This document shows positions 9,268 to 17,041 of a stretch of DNA of 41,642 bases, piece by piece; the first letter of the stretch is position 1, and every line of letters starts with the position of its first letter. The translations under genes were made by a program, and so were the position numbers. The DNA comes from Candidatus Poribacteria bacterium (GTDB lineage Bacteria; Poribacteria; DTPJ01; WJIO01). The stretch is taken from positions 1-41,642 of the forward strand of contig WJIO01000049.1 of assembly GCA_014730235.1 (NCBI GenBank). The letters are read 5' to 3'. The notes beneath the pieces are model-generated. The model worked only from the letters and a program-made list of their open reading frames with translations, was not told where the DNA came from and made no database searches.

Positions 9268-10422
9268 TTATATTTTTCTGTTATTTTTAATTGTATCAAT
9301 TAGCGTCCATAGATTTTTTTCAGGAGTTCCGGGCATTATGTAATTTGATACACCAACAATTATACCGCCACTTCTTCTGGCTTCCTCAAGACATATCGTT
9401 GCTTCTCTGATAACGTCTTTTCTATTACCTTTATGAAGAGTATAGGAACTTATATTTCCTATAAGAACCAATTTAGGAAAGCGTTCCCTTAACATACGAA
9501 TATCCATCCCTGCCTTAGAGTCTATTTCATAATAACCATCCACACCTGAATGCTTGAATAGATCCTCAGCAACGGGCCAAAGGTTACCATCACTGGCAAA
9601 AAGATAGTATATGCCTAATTTATGACACTCATCGGTAATTATCTTCAAACATGGTAACATGAGTTCATGGAAGGCTTTAGGAGAATAAAAAGGTCCATGT
9701 TCTGCCGCAAAATCACCACCACCAAATATTATTTTTACCCCGGCTTCGGCCAAACTTTCCAGATTTAATATTGCTCTCCTAGTCTGGGCATTCAGATAAC
9801 GGGTTACAAGTGATGGGTTTGATACTATAGCCTCAAGCCATACGGGTGAACTGTATGGAATTCCCAAACTTCCACCGCCGATGCGAACTATCCATCTATC
9901 CCCATATTTATCAATCAGCCTTTTGGTTTCAGGATGTGGTTTTGCATCCGGAACTTGTTTTTCCATAGAACTTTCAAGGTTTTCAATGTATTTTTCAATA
10001 TTATTTATGTCTTCTTCTTTTTTGGGTGGATACTGCTGAGTAATCTGATATAGTTCTGTAGCTGGATCAAACTTCATTATACGCCAATTCTTATCAGGAT
10101 CTCCATATAAAAACGTATATTTATCCAAACGTTTTGTTGGTTTTACTGGCATCCGCCAATATTGTAGACGCAGTATATCATGCTCCAGAATGACAGAAAG
10201 GTCGAAAGCATCTTTTTCTGAGCGATCTAAAAACTTTTCATGAGCGGTTTCTCCTTGCCAAAGAGCACATGCTTCTCTCCACTGTTGTATTCCTCCACCA
10301 ACATAAGCTTCCCGTCCTAGAATTATGGAAGCAATACTGGAGGAGAAACCAATATTATGTATAGGTATTTTATCAATTGCTTTGAATTTGAATGTAGCCA
10401 ATACTCTATCTTTAGGAAGCAA
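9268..10422 (-). CDS. Uroporphyrinogen decarboxylase-like (MtaA/CmuA-type) protein
   Basis: 384 residues. The start is a TTG at 10422, chosen because AAAGGAGG lies 6 bases upstream. The N-terminus PKDRVLATFKFKAIDKIP is the opening helix common in the URO-D/MtaA superfamily. Later motifs GGGDFAAEHGPFYSP, the FHELMLPCLK helix and LIGNIS continue the TIM-barrel pattern. Heme-branch URO-D enzymes decarboxylate uroporphyrinogen, and MtaA-branch enzymes move methyl groups to corrinoid or thiol carriers. Neither activity can be assigned, and the usual MtaA zinc site HxC is replaced by FASDGN. It is the last host gene before the phage module and resembles in kind the gene at 27212-28270 on the module's other side, on the same strand. 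Confidence 0.82.
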   Translation of the reverse strand: MLPKDRVLATFKFKAIDKIPIHNIGFSSSIASIILGREAYVGGGIQQWREACALWQGETAHEKFLDRSEKDAFDLSVILEHDILRLQYWRMPVKPTKRLDKYTFLYGDPDKNWRIMKFDPATELYQITQQYPPKKEEDINNIEKYIENLESSMEKQVPDAKPHPETKRLIDKYGDRWIVRIGGGSLGIPYSSPVWLEAIVSNPSLVTRYLNAQTRRAILNLESLAEAGVKIIFGGGDFAAEHGPFYSPKAFHELMLPCLKIITDECHKLGIYYLFASDGNLWPVAEDLFKHSGVDGYYEIDSKAGMDIRMLRERFPKLVLIGNISSYTLHKGNRKDVIREATICLEEARRSGGIIVGVSNYIMPGTPEKNLWTLIDTIKNNRKI

Positions 10423-10559
10423 ATGGTTCCTCCTTTGTAGAGATTAATATTTAGAAATTTTAGAATGAGGATAGCAGATAATGATTTTCAGAGCAAGAAA
10501 AATCGGGAAGTTTTTAGACTGGTTTTAACCAAAGCATAAGCAAGTTTGCGAAAATAAAT

Positions 10560-10732
10560 GGTTCTTCCGGGTTCGGTGTGGTAAAGATAATAAACTTTTT
10601 CATGCTGTCATTCCTGCGAAAGCAGGAATCTAGTCTTTATGCGGATCTACTGGATTCCTGCTTCAAGCTTTTTGAAAAAACTTGAGCCAAAAGGAATAAG
10701 AGTTTCGCAGGAATGACAATCTGATAGAAAAT
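10560..10732. mobile_element. Right-truncated miniature inverted-repeat element with nested REP-like hairpin
   Basis: This occupies most of the 310-base gap 10423-10732, which otherwise holds only the leader of the upstream gene. The left end GGTTCTTCCGGGTTCGGTG matches the left end of the element at 12935. Inside is a small REP-like hairpin ATTCCTGC-GAAA-GCAGGAAT (10610-10629), a second GATTCCTGCTTCAAGC, and GCAGGAATGACAATCTGA, which aligns with the right half of the other copy. The right terminal repeat is missing: similarity stops at about 10730, directly against the TAA (10733-10735) of the small-terminase-like gene. Confidence 0.7.
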
Positions 10733-11410
10733 TTATGCTTTGTCATCTTTGATATCTGCACATTTTGCCAGAATGTTTCGATAGGGATCAGTGTTTTTTG
10801 AATTTTTGTTATCTTCACGATCTGAGATACGTTTATCAATGTCTATAAGGGCTTTTATGGCTTCTGATAATGTTTTAGGTTCTAAATTAAGATTAATCTG
10901 GGTTGAAGATCCGGAAGCTCTTTCTCCTGTTATTTTTTCAAACAACATTTTTCTTAAGGCTTTTAGTCTTAATATAGTATTATCAGTCTCTTCATCACTA
11001 TCTTCAGTAATAGGGTATTTTCTACCGTTGGAATTAGTTTCTTCGTCTAAATTTTCTTTACTGATTTCAAGAAGTTCCTGATGCCAATTTTCTGTTTTTG
11101 CATATCTTGATACAGTAGATTTGCTAAAACCAGACAATTTGGCAGTTTTAGTAATGGAACCATTGTTTTTTATGAAAATTTGATGTATTTTTTCTATTTC
11201 TTCATTGGTTAACGCCCCACTTCTTGGTCTTTTAATATTTATATTGGAATACCAGTTATTTTCTTTGGCTAACTTCATAACTGTGCTTCTTTTTTTATAG
11301 GGCATCTTACCATGTTTCATGGCTTTATCTATATCACCATTACAAGAAATGAAAATTTCCATGGCCATCTGCTGTCGCCATTGATGTTTATTCATATTTT
11401 CCTTTGTCAT
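10733..11410 (-). CDS. Phage small-terminase-like DNA-binding protein with two HTH segments
   Basis: 225 residues. Two similar helix-turn-helix units are visible: one at about 24-54 (NGDIDKAMKHG, ending KENNW) and one at about 79-110 (NNGSITKTAKLSGFSKSTVS, ending TENW). A middle charged region and a C-terminal helix LSEAIKALIDIDKRISDRE, of the kind seen at the end of many small terminases, follow. Such proteins recognise phage packaging sites and load the large subunit. It lies directly beside the large terminase but on the opposite strand, which is unusual; a transcription regulator of the module is the alternative. AAAAGGG precedes the ATG at 11410, and a second ATG 15 bases in also has a good AAAGGA site. 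The 3' end abuts a truncated mobile element. Confidence 0.6.
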   Translation of the reverse strand: MTKENMNKHQWRQQMAMEIFISCNGDIDKAMKHGKMPYKKRSTVMKLAKENNWYSNINIKRPRSGALTNEEIEKIHQIFIKNNGSITKTAKLSGFSKSTVSRYAKTENWHQELLEISKENLDEETNSNGRKYPITEDSDEETDNTILRLKALRKMLFEKITGERASGSSTQINLNLEPKTLSEAIKALIDIDKRISDREDNKNSKNTDPYRNILAKCADIKDDKA

Positions 11411-11634
11411 TTTAATTTTCCCTTTTAAGCAAAGTATAGAATCATGATTATAACTATTCCATTATATATTGCGAGTTTATATGTAAAAAATGGTATATAG
11501 ATAAAATCTATATTTGGTTGTTTTATGTCATTCTTAATTATCAAACTCGATGTATATTATGCGAGGAAAGTTGAAAAGATTTATTGAGAATCAGTCATAC
11601 TTATTTGTATTTTACAATTTTACTATAATAACTT
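11411..11634. promoter_or_regulatory. Divergent intergenic region of the phage module with near-repeats
   Basis: This 224-base AT-rich space separates the small-terminase-like gene from the large terminase. It holds two near-identical direct repeats, TATATATTGCGAG (11463-11475) and TATATTATGCGAG (11553-11565), about 90 bases apart. GAGTTT (11473-11478) and AAACTC (11543-11548) form an inverted pair. These are candidate binding sites for the module's own HTH protein or for packaging. No strong sigma-70 promoter could be picked. Confidence 0.3.
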
Positions 11635-12882
11635 ATGTCAAAAATTTCTATAAACAAAGAGAAATGGTTTAAGATTTCAGGATATAATCCACATGAGGGT
11701 CAGAGCCAACTTCATAAAAGCAATTCCAGATTTAGAGTTATAGTGGCAGGCCGACGTTGGGGTAAAACACTTTGCGCTGCTAAAGAAGCAGAAACAATGA
11801 TATTAAATCCTGGTACGCGGGGTTGGGTCGTTTCTAAAACATATGACTTAACCAAAAAAGTTATCAGAGAGATTTACAAAGATCTGGTAATTGAAAAAAG
11901 ATTGGTTCCTGTTAAGAAACAGATGGCAGGGCCTATTGTTTTAGAATTCCCCTGGGGATCATCAGTAGAAGGAAAGTCAGCAGAACATCCGGAAAGTTTA
12001 CTGGGAGAGGGTTTGGATTGGCTGATTTTTGATGAATGTGCAAAGTGTAAGTCACTAGTTTGGGAGCAGTTTTTAAGGCCAACCCTGACAGATAGAGAAG
12101 GTTGGGCTTTATTTATTACAACTCCCAATGGTTATAACTGGATATACGATCTCTGGAAACGAGGGAAAAATCCCGATTATTCGGAATGGGAGAGTTTTAA
12201 GTCTCCAAGCTGGGAGAATCCTCATCTTTCTATGAAAGATATAGAAGAGGCCAGACTTACACTAAGCGAATCAGTTTTTAAACAGGAGTATGAAGCTGAT
12301 TTTACATTATCTTCAGGACGAGTGTATAAAGAATTTGATGAAGCTATTCATGTAATAGCAGAAGAGGATTTGCAAATAGAGTCATCATGGCTTAAGTTTA
12401 GAAGTATAGATTTTGGATATGAAAATCCGTTTGTCTGTCTTTATATTGCAACCGATCCAGAAGATAGAGTGGTGATATACAATGAATATTGCCAAAGACA
12501 CAAAACAATAGGACAACATGCAAAGCATATTAATCAAGACAAGACCAAATATGAATACACTACGTGCGATCCTTCCGGAGCATCGGAAAGGGCAGGTTTA
12601 TTGGAAAATGGGATAACGACTTTATCCACACGCTCAAATCTTTTACAGGGTTTGGAATTGGTAAGACAACAGCTTATACTACGGGAAGATGGAACTCCTG
12701 GTCTTTATATAAGCAATCGCTGTGTTGAAACAATAAAGGAATTCAATCTTTACTCTTATCCTGATGATTCAAATCTTGAAGACCCAATAAAAGATTATGA
12801 TCATTGTATGGATGCTCTTAGGTATTTCATAGTAAATTGGCGAAGAGGGTATATAAAACAGAAATTGGGAGTATATGGTTGA
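11635..12882 (+). CDS. terL: Phage terminase large subunit
   Basis: 415 residues, complete. It is the packaging motor that pumps DNA into the prohead and cuts it. The ATPase domain has the Walker A-type AGRRWGKT (38-45), Walker B LIFDE (130-134) and the coupling motif ITTPNG (161-166). The RNase H-like nuclease domain begins SIDFGYENP with D259, followed by D312 in TTCDPSG and D389/D393 in DYDHCMDALRY. All catalytic acids expected for a Terminase_6-type nuclease are present, so the motor should be active. The ATG at 11635 has no recognisable ribosome binding site in the 20 bases upstream, but homology begins close to it. It opens the rightward structural operon. Confidence 0.94.
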   Translation: MSKISINKEKWFKISGYNPHEGQSQLHKSNSRFRVIVAGRRWGKTLCAAKEAETMILNPGTRGWVVSKTYDLTKKVIREIYKDLVIEKRLVPVKKQMAGPIVLEFPWGSSVEGKSAEHPESLLGEGLDWLIFDECAKCKSLVWEQFLRPTLTDREGWALFITTPNGYNWIYDLWKRGKNPDYSEWESFKSPSWENPHLSMKDIEEARLTLSESVFKQEYEADFTLSSGRVYKEFDEAIHVIAEEDLQIESSWLKFRSIDFGYENPFVCLYIATDPEDRVVIYNEYCQRHKTIGQHAKHINQDKTKYEYTTCDPSGASERAGLLENGITTLSTRSNLLQGLELVRQQLILREDGTPGLYISNRCVETIKEFNLYSYPDDSNLEDPIKDYDHCMDALRYFIVNWRRGYIKQKLGVYG

Positions 12883-12926
12883 TGTTTTATAAAAATTTTA
12901 AATATTTCAGAATTTTGTGAAATTTA

Positions 12927-13084
12927 AAAATTCCGGTTCTTCCGGGTTCAGTGTGTTAAAGATAAGAAACTTCTATATGCTGTCATTCCTGCTTCAAGCT
13001 TTTTGAAAAAGCTTGAAGCAGGAATGACAAGCTGAGAGAATTTTCAATTTATAACCACACTGAACCCGGCAGAGCCAAAATTCC
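12927..13084. mobile_element. Complete 142-bp palindromic miniature element with 8-bp target duplication
   Basis: Core 12935-13076. The left end GGTTCTTCCGGGTTC and the right end (reverse complement GGCTCTGCCGGGTTC) form 21-bp terminal inverted repeats with two mismatches. The centre is a perfect inverted repeat with 24-bp arms around one base (TGTCATTCCTGCTTC at its left edge; 12979-13027). Exact AAAATTCC copies flank it (12927-12934 and 13077-13084). No coding capacity, so it would move only with a transposase supplied in trans; ends and duplication length fit the ISL3 family. It sits between the large terminase and portal genes in the 347-base gap 12883-13229 and could also act as a strong hairpin in the transcript. 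Confidence 0.85.
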
Positions 13085-13098
13085 CTTAAGTCAATGAT

Positions 13099-13133
13099 AT
13101 TTACCTTAATTTCTCTTTGGGAAAGGGGTAAAT
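13099..13133 (+). other. Hairpin in the leader of the portal gene
   Basis: ATTTACC (13099-13105) and GGTAAAT (13127-13133) pair, with an inner TTTC/GAAA pair. It lies about 100 bases before the portal start, in the rest of the gap after the mobile element. The remaining sequence to 13229 is AT-rich and shows nothing else I can name. Confidence 0.3.
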
Positions 13134-13229
13134 GAGATTTACTTACCATTTTGATATTAGTAAATCGATAAGTATTATGCAAATTGAGTTTAGCTATAGT
13201 TTATAAATAACATAAGAACTGGGTGTTCG

Positions 13230-14612
13230 ATGTTTGATAGTAATATAGGTGGTAGTGGAATGAATATGGTAAAGGAATCATTTCTACGTTGGTTGCATTA
13301 TCAACAAAATCATGAACGACTTACTAATTACGCAATATATGATGCGTATTATAATGGAGACCATGAAGTAAATATTCCTCCAAAAGTTAAATCAGCATTA
13401 GAATCTGAGCTTGGTACAGTGAACAACTATTGTCGCCTGGTAGTTGACAGCTCAGTGGATTATATATGTGGAGATGAAATAGGAATAGAAATAAAACCAA
13501 GAAATATAGTTTTACCAGAAGAAGATCGGGAATTATCCTCTAAAGCAGAATCTTTGCTTTATCATATTTATGATGAGAATCAGCTTCTTTACGAGGAGAT
13601 GCTGAAAACAGTAACAATTATGGGAAAGAAAGGGGATGTATTCCTTAAGCTTTATATAGAAAACAATAAGATAAAAGTTCGGGTGTTAAGACCTGATATA
13701 TGTTTCCCCAAATACAGATCGGATGACTATAAGGAAATGCTTTACTGTGCTGTTAAGTGGTTTGATGAAGAAGAGAACCGCGAAAATGGTATGCCATTAA
13801 TGTCAAGTAAGAAATGGAAAGCTCAGGTTTTCAGAGCAGACACAGTAGAATATTATGAACTGGGGGAATCTTCAGAGACTGAATATAGCGAATGGAAACT
13901 GATTGATGTTCAGGATAATATCTTCGGTTTTATTCCCATAATCCATATAAAAAATACTGTTGACGATCTGGATTTTGGAGTGAGTGATCTACAGGTTATG
14001 ACAGATCTCCAAGATGCCTTAAACAAAACTATAACAGATATGCTTCTGGCTATGGATAATCAAGCTTTTCAAAGGATGTTTATATTTGGTGGTCAATCTC
14101 CAAAAGGTCAGGAAATAAGCATGGAACCTGGTATGATAACAGAAGTTCCTAATGAATCAGGCAGGCTTGAAGTTGTTCCATCAGCAGATATGGCACCATT
14201 TATTGAGGTGATGCGCGAGATAGTAGGCCAGATATGTTCTGTTACCAGCATACCAAGAGTTGCATTTTCCAAAGGTTCTGGAGTTCCAATTAGTGGATAC
14301 GCATTAAGACTTCATTATATTCCATTGGAACGCAAGTGTATGAAGAAAAAAATTATACTCAAGAATAGATTTTCAGAACTAAACAAAATGATATTTTATG
14401 CAGCTAAACTTCTTGATATGGGGGATTATACGGGTTTTAACTCAAAGATAAGATTTACAGGAGGTTTACCTGTGGATGAAGAAGCTCGTATAAAGGTACA
14501 GGAGATGGAGATAAGAAATAAACTGAAATCCCGTCGTACGGTGATGCAGGAAAGAGGGATTGAAGATATAGATGCTGAATTGGATCAGATAAGGATTGAG
14601 GAAATATATTAA
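13230..14612 (+). CDS. Phage portal protein, SPP1 gp6-like
   Basis: 460 residues, usual length for SPP1 gp6-type portals. It forms the dodecameric ring through which DNA enters the capsid and to which the neck attaches. Seen: VNNYCRLVVDSSVDYICGDEI (typical N-terminal wing motif), IMGKKGDVFLKLY, a stem helix pair around DLQVMTDLQDALNKTITDML (about 250-270), the crown side GSGVPISGYALRLHYIPLERK, and VDEEARIKVQEMEIRNKLKSRRT at the C-terminus. The ATG at 13230 has a poor ribosome binding site. An ATG at 13260, behind AGGTGGTAGTGGA, is an equally good start and would remove ten residues. It lies downstream of terL as in most tailed phages, though a mobile element separates them. Confidence 0.88.
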   Translation: MFDSNIGGSGMNMVKESFLRWLHYQQNHERLTNYAIYDAYYNGDHEVNIPPKVKSALESELGTVNNYCRLVVDSSVDYICGDEIGIEIKPRNIVLPEEDRELSSKAESLLYHIYDENQLLYEEMLKTVTIMGKKGDVFLKLYIENNKIKVRVLRPDICFPKYRSDDYKEMLYCAVKWFDEEENRENGMPLMSSKKWKAQVFRADTVEYYELGESSETEYSEWKLIDVQDNIFGFIPIIHIKNTVDDLDFGVSDLQVMTDLQDALNKTITDMLLAMDNQAFQRMFIFGGQSPKGQEISMEPGMITEVPNESGRLEVVPSADMAPFIEVMREIVGQICSVTSIPRVAFSKGSGVPISGYALRLHYIPLERKCMKKKIILKNRFSELNKMIFYAAKLLDMGDYTGFNSKIRFTGGLPVDEEARIKVQEMEIRNKLKSRRTVMQERGIEDIDAELDQIRIEEIY

Positions 14613-14652
14613 TGTAGAATTTGCAACAGAGGTTGCATCGTAGGAGGTCAAG

Positions 14653-15405
14653 ATGACCGATAGTATCAAAGAGCCAGATGCTCAGAAAAAGGAAGTAAAA
14701 ACTGTAAAAAGCCAGGATGAATTAAAGAAAAGTTTTATTGCTTCTTTTTCTAAAAATGAATCCAAATCTTCTGATGAAGAAACGGTTACAGATGAGAATA
14801 ACGAAGAGTTAGAAGAGAACAGAGTTCCGATATCTGAATTACGTAAAGTGAGGGCAGAAGCAGCAAAATATCGTAAGCTTTTGAGGAAGCTGGAAAAAGA
14901 TATTGAGGAAGAGCGTAAAACATCAGAGTTGGAAAAGGTTGAGGAGACAGACAAATTAAGAGCAATAGCCTCATATGCAGAAGCTAATGCAGAATATATG
15001 AAGAATAGGGCGGATCTAATAGCAAAACAGGCAGCAATAATTAATATTGCCAGTTCAATGAATTTTCATAATCCGAAGGATGCTGTTGCTTTGTTAGATG
15101 ATACTCAAATCGAAGTTGACGAAGACGGAAACGTTGAAGATGAAAATCTCAGGGAAATAATAAGTTCCTTTGCAGAAGAAAAACCATATCTGATTAAGGG
15201 TAACTATGATATTCATGACAAAGCTGATTACGGTCCTACCAATCCAGCACCGAAGAACTGGCCAAAACCAAAATTTCGCAGACAAGATAAAGTTACCCGA
15301 TTAAAACAGGAAGCTGTAGAAGCTATGAAAAATGGCAAAACAGCGGCTTCAATAAAGTTATATAATCAGGCTTGGGAAATGGAAAGAAAAGATAGAAAGA
15401 AATAG
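14653..15405 (+). CDS. Phage capsid scaffolding protein
   Basis: 250 residues, very rich in Lys, Glu and Asp, with no Cys or Trp until the C-terminal tail. A disordered N-terminus (1-55) is followed by a coiled-coil stretch (about 60-135), then a segment NPKDAVALLDDTQIEVDEDG and AEEKPYLIK that is characteristic of scaffold proteins placed just before the capsid gene. The C-terminus (about 215-250) is a basic helix pair ending MERKDRKK. It would guide coat assembly and leave before or during packaging. The start has a strong TAGGAGGTC site. The position between portal and capsid supports the call. No protease domain is fused to it. Confidence 0.75.
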   Translation: MTDSIKEPDAQKKEVKTVKSQDELKKSFIASFSKNESKSSDEETVTDENNEELEENRVPISELRKVRAEAAKYRKLLRKLEKDIEEERKTSELEKVEETDKLRAIASYAEANAEYMKNRADLIAKQAAIINIASSMNFHNPKDAVALLDDTQIEVDEDGNVEDENLREIISSFAEEKPYLIKGNYDIHDKADYGPTNPAPKNWPKPKFRRQDKVTRLKQEAVEAMKNGKTAASIKLYNQAWEMERKDRKK

Positions 15406-15420
15406 GAGGTTAATTAATAA

Positions 15421-16545
15421 ATGGCAATTATTACAGACCTTATGCAAACTTATGATCAAGCGGACACAAACGATTACACAATTGCAGAAGGCATACATAT
15501 GCTTAGTCCAACAGATACACCACTTCAACTTTTGCTACCTAAAATCCAGGTGGGTTCAGTAAAGGCTGAGTGGATTGAAGATGAACTTACTGGTTATAAA
15601 AGTAATCTTGCATCAACTCTAGCGAATACAACTTCAACACAGATTTTAATTAATACTGGTGATGGAGCTGATAAATTTCCAGAAGATGTTGACACTTATA
15701 ATGTAGTAATCAGAATTGATCAAGAGTATATGCTGGTTACAGGAAAATCCGGTGATGATCTTACAGTAACAAGAGGATATGGCGATACTCAGAAATCTAC
15801 ACATGCTTCCGGTTCAATTGTACATATAGTTTCTCAGATGGAAGTTGAAGGTGCTGAAGCAAAGCGCAGTATGGCAAGAGAAAGAACCAGACCAGGAAAT
15901 TATGTACAGACTTTCAGTCGTACATTAGAAGTATCAGGTGTTCAGGAAGCAGTGAAAAAGCTTGGTGGTATTACCAGCGAAATAGATTATCAGATTATGC
16001 AGGTAATGAGACAGCTTGCACTGGAATTGGAAAAGACTATAATCATGGGTGTTAAGGCCCAAGCTGGCAATTCTTCAAGCTTTAGAACTATGTCAGGACT
16101 TTGGTCGATGATAGTTACTAACAGAACTGTCGATTCTGGTTCGATTGACACTGAAGCTATAGAGACTGATATTAAAGCCATCTGGGATGCAGGTGGAGTT
16201 CCAAGAGCTATTATTACAAGCGGCAGTCTTGCTCAGGATATATCCAATATTTATTCTGATAGAATCAGGACTGATGTCCAGACAGCTATTGGTGGTGTAA
16301 ATATTAACAGCATAGTTAATCCGCTAGGTGAAGGTCCAATTGCTATTATTCCGCATAGAATGGTAGCTGACAATGAATATTATATGCTGGACACTGCAAG
16401 AATATCTCTTGGTTATTTGCGCCCATTCCATATGCGGGAGCTATCCAGTGATGGTGATGCAGATAAGCGCTGGATTGGTGGAGATTATACTGTTGAGCTT
16501 ATGAATGAAAAAGCTCATGCTTATAGATATGGTTTTGATGTTTAA
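15421..16545 (+). CDS. Major capsid protein, DUF5309/SU10 type (HK97 fold)
   Basis: 374 residues. It begins MAIITDLMQTYDQ and has TPLQLLLPKIQVGSVKAEWIEDEL and later QLALELEKTIIMG, DISNIYSDRIRTD and YMLDTARISLGYLRPF, which fit the DUF5309 coat family with an HK97-like fold. Between about residues 67 and 135 is an inserted beta-rich module (NTGDGADKFP, EYMLVTGKSGDDLTVTRGYG, HASGSIV) of a type also found in other virion proteins; it probably decorates the outer surface. AGGAGG lies 11 bases before the ATG. A perfect palindrome follows the gene. No head protease is encoded, consistent with coat proteins that assemble without a cleaved delta domain. Confidence 0.85.
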   Translation: MAIITDLMQTYDQADTNDYTIAEGIHMLSPTDTPLQLLLPKIQVGSVKAEWIEDELTGYKSNLASTLANTTSTQILINTGDGADKFPEDVDTYNVVIRIDQEYMLVTGKSGDDLTVTRGYGDTQKSTHASGSIVHIVSQMEVEGAEAKRSMARERTRPGNYVQTFSRTLEVSGVQEAVKKLGGITSEIDYQIMQVMRQLALELEKTIIMGVKAQAGNSSSFRTMSGLWSMIVTNRTVDSGSIDTEAIETDIKAIWDAGGVPRAIITSGSLAQDISNIYSDRIRTDVQTAIGGVNINSIVNPLGEGPIAIIPHRMVADNEYYMLDTARISLGYLRPFHMRELSSDGDADKRWIGGDYTVELMNEKAHAYRYGFDV

Positions 16546-16607
16546 TAGCAAATGAAAACACTGGCAAAATCCGAGTCTGAATCGCAGACATTCTATCGGT
16601 AGCCAGA

Positions 16608-16637
16608 AGGGATGGTAATTATATAATTACCATCCCT
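16608..16637 (+). terminator. Perfect 30-bp palindrome after the capsid gene
   Basis: AGGGATGGTAATTAT followed at once by its reverse complement ATAATTACCATCCCT. The RNA would form a long stem with a minimal loop 63 bases after the capsid stop. It is not followed by a U-run, so it may protect the capsid mRNA 3' end or partly attenuate readthrough rather than terminate. Confidence 0.5.
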
Positions 16638-16663
16638 ATAATCACCAGAATAGAGAGATTACG

Positions 16664-17014
16664 ATGGCAAGGTTCAGAATTGGCGGCTCAGGTCCAGATA
16701 ACAGAGGACTTGGCAAAATTGAGGGTATTGATACACGCAGATTTGATGTCGCCGGAGAAATATATGAAACAAATAAATACAATGAGATCATAATTCTTCG
16801 TAAATGTTTGTATGTCAATGAACTGACAGATGAAGATACATGCGGTGAAAAGCCTTCTGAAGAAGACTTGCAGAAAGATGTATATACTGGATATTCAAAG
16901 CAAGAATTAGAAAATATGAAGATGAAGGATATAATAAAGCTAAAAAGAGGACTTTATCGAGTGGGCATGACTAAGGCCAAATTAATTAATGCTCTGATAG
17001 AATCAGGATACTAA
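16664..17014 (+). CDS. Small phage protein with C-terminal SAP/HeH-like motif
   Basis: 116 residues, between capsid and glycosyltransferase genes. The N-terminal part (1-55: MARFRIGGSGPDN, DVAGEIYETNKYNEIIIL) has no recognisable domain. A short acidic linker is followed at about 78-116 by YSKQELENMKMKDIIKLK and KAKLINALIESGY, which resembles the helix-extended-helix/SAP-type fold used to bind DNA or the phage mRNA machinery; similar short proteins occur in the head genes of many phages. Function is not known; head completion or decoration is the guess from position. The ATG follows AGAGAGATTACG, a weak site. Confidence 0.55.
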   Translation: MARFRIGGSGPDNRGLGKIEGIDTRRFDVAGEIYETNKYNEIIILRKCLYVNELTDEDTCGEKPSEEDLQKDVYTGYSKQELENMKMKDIIKLKRGLYRVGMTKAKLINALIESGY

Positions 17015-17041
17015 TCAATCTGATTTATTTTAAGGAAATGT

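Noticed and set aside
10608-10631. GTCATTCCTGC...GCAGGAATC as the start of a CRISPR-like array
   Set aside because: Only irregular copies occur, nested in larger inverted-repeat elements, with no regular spacers and no cas genes.
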